Notes: generated by a model from the letters alone, not told the origin. Shown: positions 27,638 to 37,209, numbered from the stretch's first letter. The stretch: 64,000 bases of DNA from CBDCGV01 sp965216955 (GCA_965216955.1 CBDCGV010000010.1:62001-126000); one strand, 5' to 3'. A program made the numbers and translations.

Positions 27638-27937
27638 TTAATTTTTGGTTTTCTGTTTGTGTCTTTTGAGTTGTCTTCTTATTGAGTCAACTGCAAGATC
27701 AACTGATTCTTCAAAGACTTTTGTCGATTCTTTAGCAACTAGGACCGCCCCTGGCACTTTTGTTTTTACGACTGCAATTTTATTTTTCAATTTTGTGCCA
27801 TTTTGCTCAAGGCTCAGCACAATATCTGAATCTATGATTTTATCATGATAGGTATGCAGCTTATTTACTTTTTTTTCAATGAAACTTTTGAGTTTCTGAT
27901 CTGCGTCAAAATGCAATGATTGGATTGAAATATTCAT
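27638..27937 (-). CDS. hpf: Ribosome hibernation-promoting factor, short form
   Basis: A 99-residue HPF/RaiA-type protein that binds the decoding centre of idle ribosomes. It has the fold's two helices and the conserved FEESVDLAVDSIRRQLKRHKQK C-terminal helix. It lacks the long-HPF dimerisation domain. A GTG two codons upstream (27943) is also in frame; the ATG at 27937 is preferred. It lies between the XerC-type gene and the tRNA cluster, a common Bacteroidota arrangement. Confidence 0.92.
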   Translation of the reverse strand: MNISIQSLHFDADQKLKSFIEKKVNKLHTYHDKIIDSDIVLSLEQNGTKLKNKIAVVKTKVPGAVLVAKESTKVFEESVDLAVDSIRRQLKRHKQKTKN

Positions 27938-27951
27938 GCTCACTAATTTAC

Positions 27952-27973
27952 TAAAGCTAGATATCTAGCTTTA
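27952..27973. repeat. 22-bp perfect palindrome between xerC and hpf
   Basis: A perfect palindrome without spacer, centred on GATATC, with half-site TAAAGCTAGAT. It begins 15 bp before the hpf ATG on the minus strand. It could be an operator for a dimeric regulator of hpf or a structural element ending the xerC transcript; nothing after it looks like a strong T-tract. Confidence 0.6.
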
Positions 27974-28022
27974 TGGTTAACAATAAAAATTAAGTGTAAA
28001 TATTTATCACATAGTTAAATTT

Positions 28023-28910
28023 TTAGCTTTTAGGGTGTGCTTGTTTATAAACTTTTTTCAACTCTTCAATAGTATTATGTGTATATACTTGAGTAGAGGC
28101 TAAACTTGCATGGCCCAATAATTCTTTTATATCATTCAAACTTGCTCCATTATTTGATAAATGTGTTGCAAATGTATGCCTCAATATGTGAGGACTTTTC
28201 TTTTCTATAGTAGTAACATTAGATAAGTATCTCTTTACTCTGTTATAAACGAATTTTGGATACATTTGATTCCCAGAATTTGTTAATAAAACATAAGAAG
28301 AAATATTTCCAAACTCACTGATTGTTTTCTGTTTAAATTCAGACAACACTTCTTTGAGGTGATTACCTAACGGCAATATCCTTTCCTTGTTCCCCTTTCC
28401 CAAAATTTTAATAATACCAAGCGACTCATCTACCTTGTTCCAAGTTAAATCAATTAGCTCCTGCCGCCGCATTCCGGTACCATATAAAAGCTCCAGCATT
28501 ACTCTATCCCTTTGTCCGTCAAAATCATCAGAAAAGATATTTAGCGTTGAATTAAACAAAGTTTCAATACTTTTCTTATCTGCAAATTGAGGAAGCCTTT
28601 CTTCAATTTTTGGAGTAGCAATATCCGTTGCAGGATTTGAATTCACAATACCTTTCTTTTGAAGAAATTTAAAATAGGTTCTTAGGGAAGAAATTTTTCT
28701 TCTCAAACTTGTTTTACTCATTTCAGTCTCTGCCATTGACGCTATCCAAGAGCGCACAAAAACTGGCTTTGTAGACTTTAAGTGGTGTACTTCAAAATTA
28801 TTTTTTAGAAAATTTTTAAACTGATCGATATCTCTTAAATAAGCTCTAACAGTATTCTTGGAGTATCTTTTTTCGTATGAAAGGTAGTCTCTAAACTGAT
28901 CAACACCCAT
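28023..28910 (-). CDS. xerC: Tyrosine recombinase XerC/XerA type
   Basis: A 295-residue site-specific recombinase for resolving chromosome dimers. The N-terminal SAM-like DNA-binding domain spans about residues 1-90. The catalytic set is complete: R148 (GTGMRRQEL), K172 (GKGNKE), H241 and R244 (HILRHTFATH), H267 (LLGHASL) and the nucleophile Y276 (QVYTH). Its location next to hpf and the tuf operon, with no phage genes, points to a housekeeping Xer rather than an integrase. rpsU, often just upstream in relatives, is not present here. Confidence 0.94.
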   Translation of the reverse strand: MGVDQFRDYLSYEKRYSKNTVRAYLRDIDQFKNFLKNNFEVHHLKSTKPVFVRSWIASMAETEMSKTSLRRKISSLRTYFKFLQKKGIVNSNPATDIATPKIEERLPQFADKKSIETLFNSTLNIFSDDFDGQRDRVMLELLYGTGMRRQELIDLTWNKVDESLGIIKILGKGNKERILPLGNHLKEVLSEFKQKTISEFGNISSYVLLTNSGNQMYPKFVYNRVKRYLSNVTTIEKKSPHILRHTFATHLSNNGASLNDIKELLGHASLASTQVYTHNTIEELKKVYKQAHPKS

Positions 28911-29024
28911 AAATCTCTAACTTCTTTCTTAATCTTAACTTAAGATAAACAGTTAGTTTTGAAAGTGCAAGAAATATAAGTAGAAAATTCAATGGCAAAT
29001 GCTAAATACTAAATTTGGCATACT

Positions 29025-30164
29025 CTATTTTAAAAGATCTCTAGCGATAACAATTTTTTGAATTTCCGAGGTGCCTTCTCCTATAGTACATAGTTTTGAA
29101 TCTCTATAAAAGCGCTCTGCCGGGAACTCTTTGATATATCCATAACCGCCTAAAATTTGAACGGCTTCATTAGCACATCGCACAGCTACCTCAGACGAAT
29201 AGTATTTTGCAATTGCTCCTTCGCGATTTACTTTTTCACCGTTATTAATTTTTGAAGCTGCCTTAAAGGTTAATAATTTAGCCGCTTCAATTTCAGTGGC
29301 CATGTCTGCCAACTTAAAAGAAATTCCTTGAAAAGTAGAAATTGGTTTACCAAACTGCTCTCTTTCTTTAGAATATTGCAAGGCACATTCATAAGCACCT
29401 TCTGCAATACCTATACTTAAAGATGCTATTGAGATTCTTCCTCCATCTAAAATTTTCATAGCTTGAATAAAACCTTCTCCTTCATTTCCCAACATGTTTT
29501 CTTCAGGGATTCTGCAATCTTCAAAAATCAATTCCGCTGTTTCAGAGCAGCGCATCCCCAACTTATTTTCCTTTTTCCCTCCCCTAAAACCGGGCGTTCC
29601 TCTTTCCACCACAAAAGCGGTCATGCCTCGACTATCTAAAAGTTCTCCAGTTCTAACAATAACTACTGTCACATCACTGCTAATACCATGGGTAATAAAG
29701 TTTTTTGTTCCATTTATAACCCATTCATTCCCTTCTTTTTTTGCCACGCATTGCATTCGCCCTGCATCTGAGCCAGTTCCAGGCTCTGTCAATCCCCATG
29801 ACCCAATCCATTGACCTGAAGCCAATTTGGGAAGATATTTTTGTTTAATTTGCTCGGAGGCAAACTTATAAATGTGGTTGGTACAAAGAGAGTTATGAGC
29901 AGCCACAGAAAGACAAAGCCCCCCATCAAATTTGCCTAACTCGATTAAAGCCGTAACATATTCATCATAGGACAGACCACTTCCTCCATATTCTTCTGGA
30001 ATTACTATTCCCATTAAACCTAATGCTCCAAGCTTTTGCAAAGTCTCTTTTGGAAAATACTGCTCTTCATCCCACTGAACTGCGTTAGGTCTTATAAACT
30101 TTTCACCAAAATCTCGCACCGTAGCGGCGATCATTTCTTGATTCTCTGAAAGTCCAAAATCCAT
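29025..30164 (-). CDS. Acyl-CoA dehydrogenase
   Basis: A flavoenzyme of about 379 residues that oxidises acyl-CoA in beta-oxidation or branched amino acid breakdown. It has the FAD/substrate motif GLTEPGTGSDAGRM, the GMRCSETAELIFEDCRIPEENMLG segment and the C-terminal VQILGGYGYIKEFPAERFYRDSKLCTIGEGTSEIQ; in the latter, the E of GEGTSE is the likely catalytic base, as in short-chain enzymes. The frame extends upstream to 30218, but that would overlap the neighbouring gene; ATG at 30164 (MDFGLSENQE) is the normal start. Confidence 0.95.
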   Translation of the reverse strand: MDFGLSENQEMIAATVRDFGEKFIRPNAVQWDEEQYFPKETLQKLGALGLMGIVIPEEYGGSGLSYDEYVTALIELGKFDGGLCLSVAAHNSLCTNHIYKFASEQIKQKYLPKLASGQWIGSWGLTEPGTGSDAGRMQCVAKKEGNEWVINGTKNFITHGISSDVTVVIVRTGELLDSRGMTAFVVERGTPGFRGGKKENKLGMRCSETAELIFEDCRIPEENMLGNEGEGFIQAMKILDGGRISIASLSIGIAEGAYECALQYSKEREQFGKPISTFQGISFKLADMATEIEAAKLLTFKAASKINNGEKVNREGAIAKYYSSEVAVRCANEAVQILGGYGYIKEFPAERFYRDSKLCTIGEGTSEIQKIVIARDLLK

Positions 30165-30174
30165 GTAATTATTA

Positions 30175-30861
30175 TTAGTTTGTTTTAACATAAGGCTGAA
30201 TTTTGACAAACAAATCATTGTTCATCAAATACAGCTTTTTAAGCTCCTCTACACTAGCAAACAAATGCACTTTTGATCTAAAATTTATAATTTGCCTTGC
30301 TAAGTTGCCGCTAATATAAGGGTGTTGTTCTAACTCCTCAAAGTTTGCTTCATTAATATTGATCTTTCTCAATTCGATAACATCAACTTTCAAATATGGT
30401 TCTAAGGTTTTAAACAAACTATCTTCAATACCATAAATATCATTTATCTGCTGAACACTATAAAACCCACCCAGCTTATCTCTGAACTTTATAATCCTTT
30501 TACTATATACTTCTCCTATTCCTTTAAGACTTTTAAATTCTGCCGAAGAAGCTTTATTGATATCTAAAATAAGAGGCTTAACCACTTTAATTACTTCCTT
30601 TTGAATATTTGGCTTGTGAAATTCTTTTTTTAAATCAGCAATTTTTTCAGCTTCTCTCTTTTCAGCATTTTCTGGAGTTTTAACTTGTTCGGCTTCTTCC
30701 ACATCAATGACCTGCTTGATTTTATCCAATTTTCTTTCCTTCCATAAATTAGGTATTATTGCATTTGCAAGCACAAGAAGTATTGCTATTAACAGTAGCG
30801 CAATTGTCCCCCAACGTTCTTTTTTAGAGAGATCGAAAAAAGAATTCAGAAAATCTTTCAT
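30175..30861 (-). CDS. ComEA-like helix-hairpin-helix protein
   Basis: A 228-residue protein with one N-terminal membrane helix (about 17-34), a charged linker, and two helix-hairpin-helix DNA-binding modules: LDINKASSAEFKSLKGIGEVYSKRIIKF and ININEANFEELEQHPYISGNLARQIINF. The layout is that of ComEA, the periplasmic DNA receptor for uptake. A competence role is inferred; no other competence gene is nearby. The stop lies 10 bp before the acyl-CoA dehydrogenase start. Confidence 0.85.
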   Translation of the reverse strand: MKDFLNSFFDLSKKERWGTIALLLIAILLVLANAIIPNLWKERKLDKIKQVIDVEEAEQVKTPENAEKREAEKIADLKKEFHKPNIQKEVIKVVKPLILDINKASSAEFKSLKGIGEVYSKRIIKFRDKLGGFYSVQQINDIYGIEDSLFKTLEPYLKVDVIELRKININEANFEELEQHPYISGNLARQIINFRSKVHLFASVEELKKLYLMNNDLFVKIQPYVKTN

Positions 30862-30897
30862 CAGAAAATTGAATTATAAGGTGTTTTTAAATAGTAA

Positions 30898-32501
30898 TTA
30901 ACTTGACTTTAAAGCATTTAGATACTTTTTTAACTCTTCACCTACCTTCGGAGCTAAAATGACAAGACCTATCATATTGGGCACCATCATTGCAAAAATC
31001 ATTGCATCAGAAAAATCTAACACATTACCCATTTTGGAAGCGGCACCTATTACAACAAAAAAGCAGAACATTATTTTATACAATACAACTGTTGATTGGC
31101 TTCTTCCAAATAAATAAGTCCATGATTGCAATCCGTAATAAGACCAAGATATCATTGTTGAAAAGGCAAACAACACTACCGCTATCGTCAATACAATAGA
31201 AAAGTTTGGAATTGCATTATCAAATACATAATTGGTAAGCCCTACTCCTTCCAACATTGTTTCTGTTCCTTCCAGCATTACTTTCCCACTGGATCTCCTA
31301 AAATAAACGCTCCTTTCAAATGTGTAATGACAATCACTAAGGCTGTCATAGTACAAATTACTACTGTATCAATGAAAGGTTCTAGCAATGCTACTACACC
31401 CTCACTAGCGGGATGATTTGTTTTAACTGCTGAATGTGCTATTGCTGCAGATCCAATGCCCGCCTCATTAGAAAATGCCGCTCTTTTAAATCCTTGAACT
31501 AATACGCCTATAGCACCCCCTGCAATTGCCTTAGGAGCAAAAGCTTCAAAAAAGATGGTTTTAAAAGCCAATGGAATTAATTCAAGATTTAAACCTAAAA
31601 TTATCAATGCTGCTCCTACATATACAGCGGCCATAAAAGGAACTACTTTTTCTGTCACCACCGCGATTCTTTTAATTCCTCCAATGATTACCAGCCCAAC
31701 AAGTATAGCCATCACCAGACCAAATACAAACCCACCATATGAAGCATCTACTCCAATCCGGCCCAAAAAGATGCTTGCTGCCTGATTAGATTGAAAACAT
31801 ATTACCCCCACCAAAAAGAACCGCCAATACACATCACTGCAAATACCACTGAACACACCTTTTCCTAAACTCCTAAGCCCTTTTCTTTGAGCCCTTTACT
31901 TAAATAATACATTGGGCCGCCATACACTGTGCCATCCTCTCCAATTTCCCTATACTTTACCCCTAAAGTACACTCCACAAATTTTGGAAGCCATCCCTAA
32001 AAGACCTGCTAAAATCATCCAAAACGTAGCCCCCGCACCACCAATTACAACTGCCACCGCAACCCCTGCAATGTTTCCTAATCCAACTGTCGCGGATAAG
32101 GCAGCGGTCAATGCCTGAAAATGACTTACTTCACCTTCGCTCTTCCCCTCAATACGTATGGTATCCGGATTGTCTCCATCTGAAATATTTGCTTGACTTG
32201 TAGGCAACTCTTTTACAGATTCGTATTTACCCCTTATTGTATTAACCGCTATTCCTAACAACCTAACACCAGGAAATTTAAAGTAAAAAGTAAAATACAA
32301 TGCTCCTAAAATAAGCGGTATTAAAACCCAAAAAACCTTAACCTCTTCTGTAATCGGAATTTGATAAAAAATAAATTTGACAAACCAGCCAGTAGCTTGT
32401 CCAAACAATTCATCAATTCTTGCATCCAAACCCTTAGCTTCTTGCGCAAATGTGAATACTGGACATATAAAAAGAAAAAATAGTATTCTTATTTTTTTCA
32501 T
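30898..32501 (-). pseudogene. Alanine/glycine:cation symporter (AgcS family), broken by about six indels
   Basis: Three overlapping or adjacent fragments together spell one sodium:alanine symporter of about 530 residues with a signal-like N-terminus. Restoring the frame by hand needs: one base removed in the AAAA run (31982-31985), one base added in the GGG run (31878-31880), one removed at GG (31846-31847), one removed in TTTTT (31813-31817), one removed in TTTT (31794-31797) and one added near 31290. The corrected text then reads SKFVECTLGVKYREIGEDG, GGPMYYLSKGLKEKGL, VFAVMCIGGSFGGGNMFQ and SNQAASIFLG, all expected for the family. Codons between the indels remain intact, so the decay is recent or the sequence is faulty here. 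Confidence 0.85.
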
Positions 32502-32521
32502 ACTTATTAAGTTGAGCTGCT

Positions 32522-32529
32522 CAAAAATA
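32522..32529 (-). promoter_or_regulatory. Promoter -7 element (TATTTTTG) upstream of the symporter
   Basis: TATTTTTG on the minus strand matches TAnnTTTG and lies 20 bp before the symporter start. It partly overlaps a small perfect hairpin (TTGAGC, one-base loop, GCTCAA) at 32512-32524. No convincing -33 element is seen. Confidence 0.35.
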
Positions 32530-32605
32530 AGAAAATGTTTGTTCTAACTAATCGGGCTTTTTAATCTACTGGAAACAAAACACTTATGCCAATACCGTTA
32601 GTCCA

Positions 32606-33350
32606 TCAAAAGCTAATATCTACATTTTCAGGCAGTTCTTTGGAAACTTGCTTATGTTTTCCCATTAAATGACTTATATGCGTTAAAAATCCTTGTCGAG
32701 GATTGATTTTTTCAATGATCTCCAATGATTGGTTCAACGTAAAATGTGAATAATGACTTTTTCTTCTGAGTGCCGTTAAAACTAAATATTCAGAGCCTTT
32801 AATTAAATTATAAGACTCAGGGGAAATATAATTTGCATCTGTGATATAAGTGAAGTTATCAAAGCGAAACCCTAAAACAGGCAGCTCCCCATGTATAACG
32901 GGAATTGGGACCACTTCAATATCTCCAACCGTAAATGGCTGGTCTGTAATTTTTACCATATCTATTAGTGGGATCCCTGGATAATCGTTGGTAAAAACAT
33001 ATGGATATTCTCTCTTTAATGCCTCTTCAACTCGATCATCAGCATACACAGGAAATTCGTTTTTTATTTAAATAATTATACGGTCGAACATCATCAAGGC
33101 CGGCAATATGATCTTTATGTGCGTGTGTAAAAATAACGGCATCAATATCTTTTACTTTCTCACGAAGCATTTGATTTCGAAAATCAGGACCCGTATCTAC
33201 TATCAAAGTAGTGGTTTCGCTTTGTACCATTAAAGAAGTTCGTGTTCGCTTGTCTTTATCATCTTCTGATCTACAAACTTCACAATCACATGCAAGCACA
33301 GGTACACCAGTGGAAGTTCCTGTACCAAGAAATGTTATTTTTTTAGGCAT
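32606..33350 (-). CDS. Metallo-beta-lactamase-fold hydrolase (PhnP-like), frameshifted
   Basis: An MBL-fold phosphodiesterase-like protein. The N-terminal part has FLGTGTSTGVPVLACDCEVC, with a cysteine cluster as in PhnP, and the zinc motif THAHKDHIAGLDD. The frame then breaks at a six-T run on the plus strand (33060-33065). Dropping one base joins it to VYADDRVEEALKREYPYVF and the rest of the domain (IPVIHGELPVLGFRFD, FLTHISH). The joined protein of about 248 residues has normal length. The single indel in a homopolymer is either a sequencing error or a recent mutation. Confidence 0.85.
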
Positions 33351-33388
33351 TCGTCTTTACAAGTAACTGTTTATGCTCATCTCCAAAA

Positions 33389-33664
33389 CTATAAATCCAA
33401 TTGCTGTTGCCTGATGGCTTGGTGAAACGCTCGCATTTTATCATCCAAGGCATCTTCTTCAATTTTAACTTGTGAGAGAATTTCAATTAAACAATTAATT
33501 CTGGATTCGGTATCATAAAATTTATTAATCACAATAACCTGCTTATCTTCTAAAATGCAATACCCTGAGTTAAAACTACCTCGCTCATATCTTATAACAT
33601 AGGCAGATTGCTTGAAAATCTCTTCTATCTTTTTGAGTGTTGTTGTAGTGTACTTAAATGCCAT
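33389..33664 (-). CDS. Small conserved protein of unknown function
   Basis: A 91-residue soluble protein without a recognised domain. It has a basic N-terminal helix (FKYTTTTLKKIEEIFKQ), a beta-rich middle (YVIRYERGSFNSGYCILEDKQVIVINKF) and a C-terminal helix. It precedes the MBL-fold gene by about 40 bp on the same strand, and a link to it is likely by position only. Confidence 0.75.
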   Translation of the reverse strand: MAFKYTTTTLKKIEEIFKQSAYVIRYERGSFNSGYCILEDKQVIVINKFYDTESRINCLIEILSQVKIEEDALDDKMRAFHQAIRQQQLDL

Positions 33665-33783
33665 AATTCAATATCAAATATAGTAATCTGTAATTCATGT
33701 ATTGCAAACAGTAAAAAAATTTATGGTTCGTAACCAACTATTATTTATATTTTACGACTTATTATCAAACAGTCACAAGAATA

Positions 33784-34920
33784 ATGGGAGAGCAAGCCCC
33801 TAAAAGAAAGTATTTTGTTGATTTAGATGTTATAAGATTTTGGGGTTGTTTGGCCGTTGTAATAGCGCATGTAAACACCTTAAAACTAGAATACGGCTTT
33901 TCTAGATACACCAATTTTGACAAGGTAGGGCTCTTATTTGTAGTAATGTTCTTTGGATTAAGTGGTTTTCTTATAACGTATATGCTACTTAAGGAAAGAG
34001 ATCGAACAACTACTGTCAATTTTAAGAATTATTATGCAAGGCGAATTCTAAGAATATGGCCTCTGTACTATTTAATAGTTTTTGTAAGTATTTTAATTCT
34101 ATCGAAAGTAGATTTCATGCAAATTCCCAAATCTCTAGAACATATACAAGAAATTGGTTTGTATGATTATATATGCTTCATCCTTATACTTCCACACTTT
34201 GCAGATGCCTTTGTACCTTATGCAATGCAAGCATGGTCTATTGGTGTTGAAGAACAGTTTTATCTTTTACAGCCTTTTGTTCTAAAGTATATAAAAAGCT
34301 ACAAAAAACTATTTGCATTCTTTTTATGTATGACGATTGCTCCTGAAGTAGTTGTATTACCACTTATAAAACTAGGGATACTAAGCAAAGACCCTGAGGT
34401 TGACAGTGTTGTATGGACGGTTAGAATATATAAAACGCTACAATATTCTGCTACAATTAGTTTAGGTTGCGCCACCGCTGTAGGTTATCTTCATTTTGAA
34501 AAATTCAGGAAATTTGTTTTTGATAAAAGGGTACAAATTATCAACTACCTAATTCTGGGGCCCCTGCTACTGCTTTCTTGGAAAAAACCTAATATGATGC
34601 CAGATATTAGAATATATAGTGTGTTATGGTCGATCATGATAGTAAATATGGCATTTAACAAAGCGTCTATTCTAAGAATGACTAACCCTATCTTAGCGAA
34701 AATAGGTAAGTTAGCTTATGGGATATATATGTATCACATTATTGCCATTGGTATTGTTATAAATATAATGATTAAGGTTTTTGGCATGAAGGCAGAAGGA
34801 TTAGTCAACGATATTATTTTAACTGTATTTTCCTTAATAATAACGTATCTACTTGCCTTGTTTTCTTATAAATATTTTGAAACTCCTTTTCTTAAGATGA
34901 AAGAAAAGTTTATAAGTTGA
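33784..34920 (+). CDS. Acyltransferase 3 family membrane protein
   Basis: A 378-residue protein with about ten transmembrane helices, of the OafA/acyltransferase 3 type. It carries the conserved N-terminal histidine in AVVIAHVNT, the VMFFGLSGFLITYMLLKE segment, the RRILRIWPLYY motif and SIGVEEQFYLLQP. Members O-acetylate sugars of surface polysaccharides or peptidoglycan; the substrate here is unknown. There is no glycan biosynthesis cluster next to it. Its stop lies 11 bp into the 3' end of the convergent M3 peptidase gene. Confidence 0.9.
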   Translation: MGEQAPKRKYFVDLDVIRFWGCLAVVIAHVNTLKLEYGFSRYTNFDKVGLLFVVMFFGLSGFLITYMLLKERDRTTTVNFKNYYARRILRIWPLYYLIVFVSILILSKVDFMQIPKSLEHIQEIGLYDYICFILILPHFADAFVPYAMQAWSIGVEEQFYLLQPFVLKYIKSYKKLFAFFLCMTIAPEVVVLPLIKLGILSKDPEVDSVVWTVRIYKTLQYSATISLGCATAVGYLHFEKFRKFVFDKRVQIINYLILGPLLLLSWKKPNMMPDIRIYSVLWSIMIVNMAFNKASILRMTNPILAKIGKLAYGIYMYHIIAIGIVINIMIKVFGMKAEGLVNDIILTVFSLIITYLLALFSYKYFETPFLKMKEKFIS

Positions 34921-36634
34921 TTTTTGCAATCTCTTCTTTAACAAAGTCCATTAATTCTGCAATGTATTTTTTTGAAAAATCAAACTTAATTCCCGCCGTA
35001 TTGTAAACATCCGTAATAGGTTTAGTATAACCTAGTTTGAGCGCTTCTTGATATTGATGAATTGCTTCTCTCTTATCGCTTTTAAAATTTCTCCAAAGTG
35101 CAACAGCTCCTAATTGTGCAATACCGTATTCTATATAATAGAATGGCACTTGAAACAAATGCAATTGTTTTTGCCACAAATTTGCTCTTTCCTCTTCATA
35201 ACCGCTCCAATCTATTACCTCTGTACTGAATTGCTCATGCAATTCAACCCATTTATCTTCACGTTCTTTGACGCTGTGTCCAATATTTGTATATATCCAA
35301 TGCTGAAACTTGTCAATTAATGCAATCCATGGAATCATAGAAATAGTATTATCTAAGTACTCAAGAATTGCTCTTTTTTTGAGCGGAGCATCTTCATAAA
35401 AAACATCATAATCATCTAGTGCAAACAACTCCATTGACATGGAGGCAAGCTCTGCAATTTCAGAAGTTAGTTCCTTGTCAGCATAAAACTCCAAATCTTT
35501 TGAAAGCACCGAATGCACTGCATGACCTGACTCATGCACCAACACCCTTATATCTTTAATACTCCCAACTGCATTCATAAAAATAAAGGGGATCCCAATT
35601 TCTGGCAAAGGCATATTATACCCCCCCGGAGCTTTCCCTTTTCTACTCATCAAATCCAAGTGCCCCAACTTATTCAATGTAGACAATGTTTCACCAAAAA
35701 AACTATCTATGGCACTTAAATTTGCGATTGTTTTAGCAACAAACTCCTCATTGTTTTCAAACGGTTTAGGAAGTTCCTCGCCTCTATAATCTACACTCAA
35801 ATCATATGGCTTAAGACTTTCAAATTGCAACGCCTCTTTCCTCTGATTTTGAATTTCTTTTACAACCGGAACCACCACTTGACTTATCGCATCATGGAAT
35901 TGTTCACATTCTGTAACTCCATAGTCAAAACGCCCCATTGCTTGAAGTTTATAGTCTCTATAATTTTCAAAACCAGCGTTTAATGCTAATTGGTGTCGAT
36001 TATTAATTAATTCATCAAATAAAGTATTGATCTTATCTTTATCCTGAAGTCTTCGTTCACCAACTTTATTAAAAACCTGCTCCCTTAAACTTCTATCTTT
36101 TCTTTCCAGTAAGACTGCTGTTTGTTGCAAAGTAAGTTCTTTCTCTTCGTGTTGAATTGTCATAGCTCCAACAATGGCACCATATTCTCGAGCCTTGATC
36201 TGTAACTCCATATTGATAGGAATATTCTCTTCTCTATAAAGCTCAAGACTATTTTTTAGATTTCTTTTAAAAACAAAAAAGCGTGCATCCTCTAGTAAAT
36301 CAAAATATGGTGACTCATATAATTTCTTGTCTAAATCATTTCCAATTTTTTGTAATTGAGGAGATATTTGCTGCGTAAAATCTAAGAAAGAATTTTTATA
36401 GGTTTCATTTTCTGTATCAACGGATTGTTTTATGTAACGCCATCTATAATCTTCACTAACAACACTATCTAACTCCGACCTATCTTTCAACCATTTTAAT
36501 AATTCATCCAAAGAACTTATTGTTCTATCCAATAAATTCTGATAGTATGTTTCAACATCCTTCCATTCGTTAATTTCTAAATCGTCACTAACAAAACTTC
36601 TTTTGTTTTTTTTAATTGAAATCTTACTCTTCAT
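34910..36634 (-). CDS. M3 family oligoendopeptidase
   Basis: A cytosolic zinc peptidase of 574 residues, PepF/thimet-type. The metal motif is VLVHESGHAVHSVL, followed by the second ligand region ELTSEIAELASMSMELFA. The N-terminal helical region and C-terminal IEYGIAQLGAVALWRNFK are typical. The frame continues to 36778, but the upstream part is lysine-rich and overlaps the preceding gene; ATG at 36634 gives an 11-bp overlap with it and a normal length. Confidence 0.92.
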   Translation of the reverse strand: MKSKISIKKNKRSFVSDDLEINEWKDVETYYQNLLDRTISSLDELLKWLKDRSELDSVVSEDYRWRYIKQSVDTENETYKNSFLDFTQQISPQLQKIGNDLDKKLYESPYFDLLEDARFFVFKRNLKNSLELYREENIPINMELQIKAREYGAIVGAMTIQHEEKELTLQQTAVLLERKDRSLREQVFNKVGERRLQDKDKINTLFDELINNRHQLALNAGFENYRDYKLQAMGRFDYGVTECEQFHDAISQVVVPVVKEIQNQRKEALQFESLKPYDLSVDYRGEELPKPFENNEEFVAKTIANLSAIDSFFGETLSTLNKLGHLDLMSRKGKAPGGYNMPLPEIGIPFIFMNAVGSIKDIRVLVHESGHAVHSVLSKDLEFYADKELTSEIAELASMSMELFALDDYDVFYEDAPLKKRAILEYLDNTISMIPWIALIDKFQHWIYTNIGHSVKEREDKWVELHEQFSTEVIDWSGYEEERANLWQKQLHLFQVPFYYIEYGIAQLGAVALWRNFKSDKREAIHQYQEALKLGYTKPITDVYNTAGIKFDFSKKYIAELMDFVKEEIAKINL

Positions 36635-37076
36635 TTTGATCTGAGTTGTCCTCTTTTTCCCCTTCTGATTCTTCTTCTTTGCTTTCCTCTTCTTTGACAA
36701 TAAGATTATGCTCCTCCAAAATAATGAACCACTTAAGTAGTTTTTTAATATCAGAGATAAAGACACGGTCTTCATCATAATCAGGAAGGATTACTCTCAT
36801 ATAATCTTTCAGTTCTTGTGCAGATGCCTTAGATGAAACTGGAGGATGGCTTTCCTTCTTTTCTTTCATTGTCAGCATAACATCTAGCAATGGTTCACTA
36901 TCATTGTTTGTAAAAATCGCAATGTTTTCTAAGGGTGTAAACATATGTATCCTACTAGATAAAAACTTTTTACCACTTCCATCTAATTCTGAGATAATCA
37001 ACCCATCTGTTCTGCGGCCTACAATTTTTTTTAACCCTGGTTTTCCCGACACCGAAACTATTTCATTGAAATTCAT
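36624..37076 (-). CDS. DUF5606 family protein
   Basis: A 150-residue protein with the pattern EIVSVSGKPGLKKIVGRRTDGLIISELDG and RVFISDIKKLLKWFIIL, which matches DUF5606 proteins of Bacteroidota. The last 25 residues are almost entirely acidic (KEEESEGEKEDNSDQ). The function is unknown. It overlaps the start of the M3 peptidase gene, so the two are likely translationally coupled. Confidence 0.85.
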   Translation of the reverse strand: MNFNEIVSVSGKPGLKKIVGRRTDGLIISELDGSGKKFLSSRIHMFTPLENIAIFTNNDSEPLLDVMLTMKEKKESHPPVSSKASAQELKDYMRVILPDYDEDRVFISDIKKLLKWFIILEEHNLIVKEEESKEEESEGEKEDNSDQNEE

Positions 37077-37201
37077 TGTTATTTGTATTTAGCTTAAAAT
37101 TGACTTCAATATTTATACCAAAATGGCATTCTTTCTGTTTGTTTTATATTTCTACACTGCATCTATTTTGAGAAAAATCTATTCATTAGATTCAGTATAA
37201 G

Positions 37202-37209
37202 TATTTTTG
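37202..37209 (+). promoter_or_regulatory. Promoter -7 element (TATTTTTG) for uvrB
   Basis: TATTTTTG fits TAnnTTTG and lies 47 bp before the uvrB start, in a 180-bp AT-rich intergenic region shared with the divergent DUF5606 gene. No exact TTTG occurs at the right distance upstream. Confidence 0.4.

Noticed and set aside
28023..28910. Phage or mobile-element integrase
   Set aside because: The recombinase has XerC length and complete catalytic residues, sits in a conserved housekeeping context and has no phage genes or attachment repeats nearby.
36635..36778. N-terminal extension of the M3 peptidase
   Set aside because: The lysine-rich stretch is the out-of-frame reading of the acidic DUF5606 tail.
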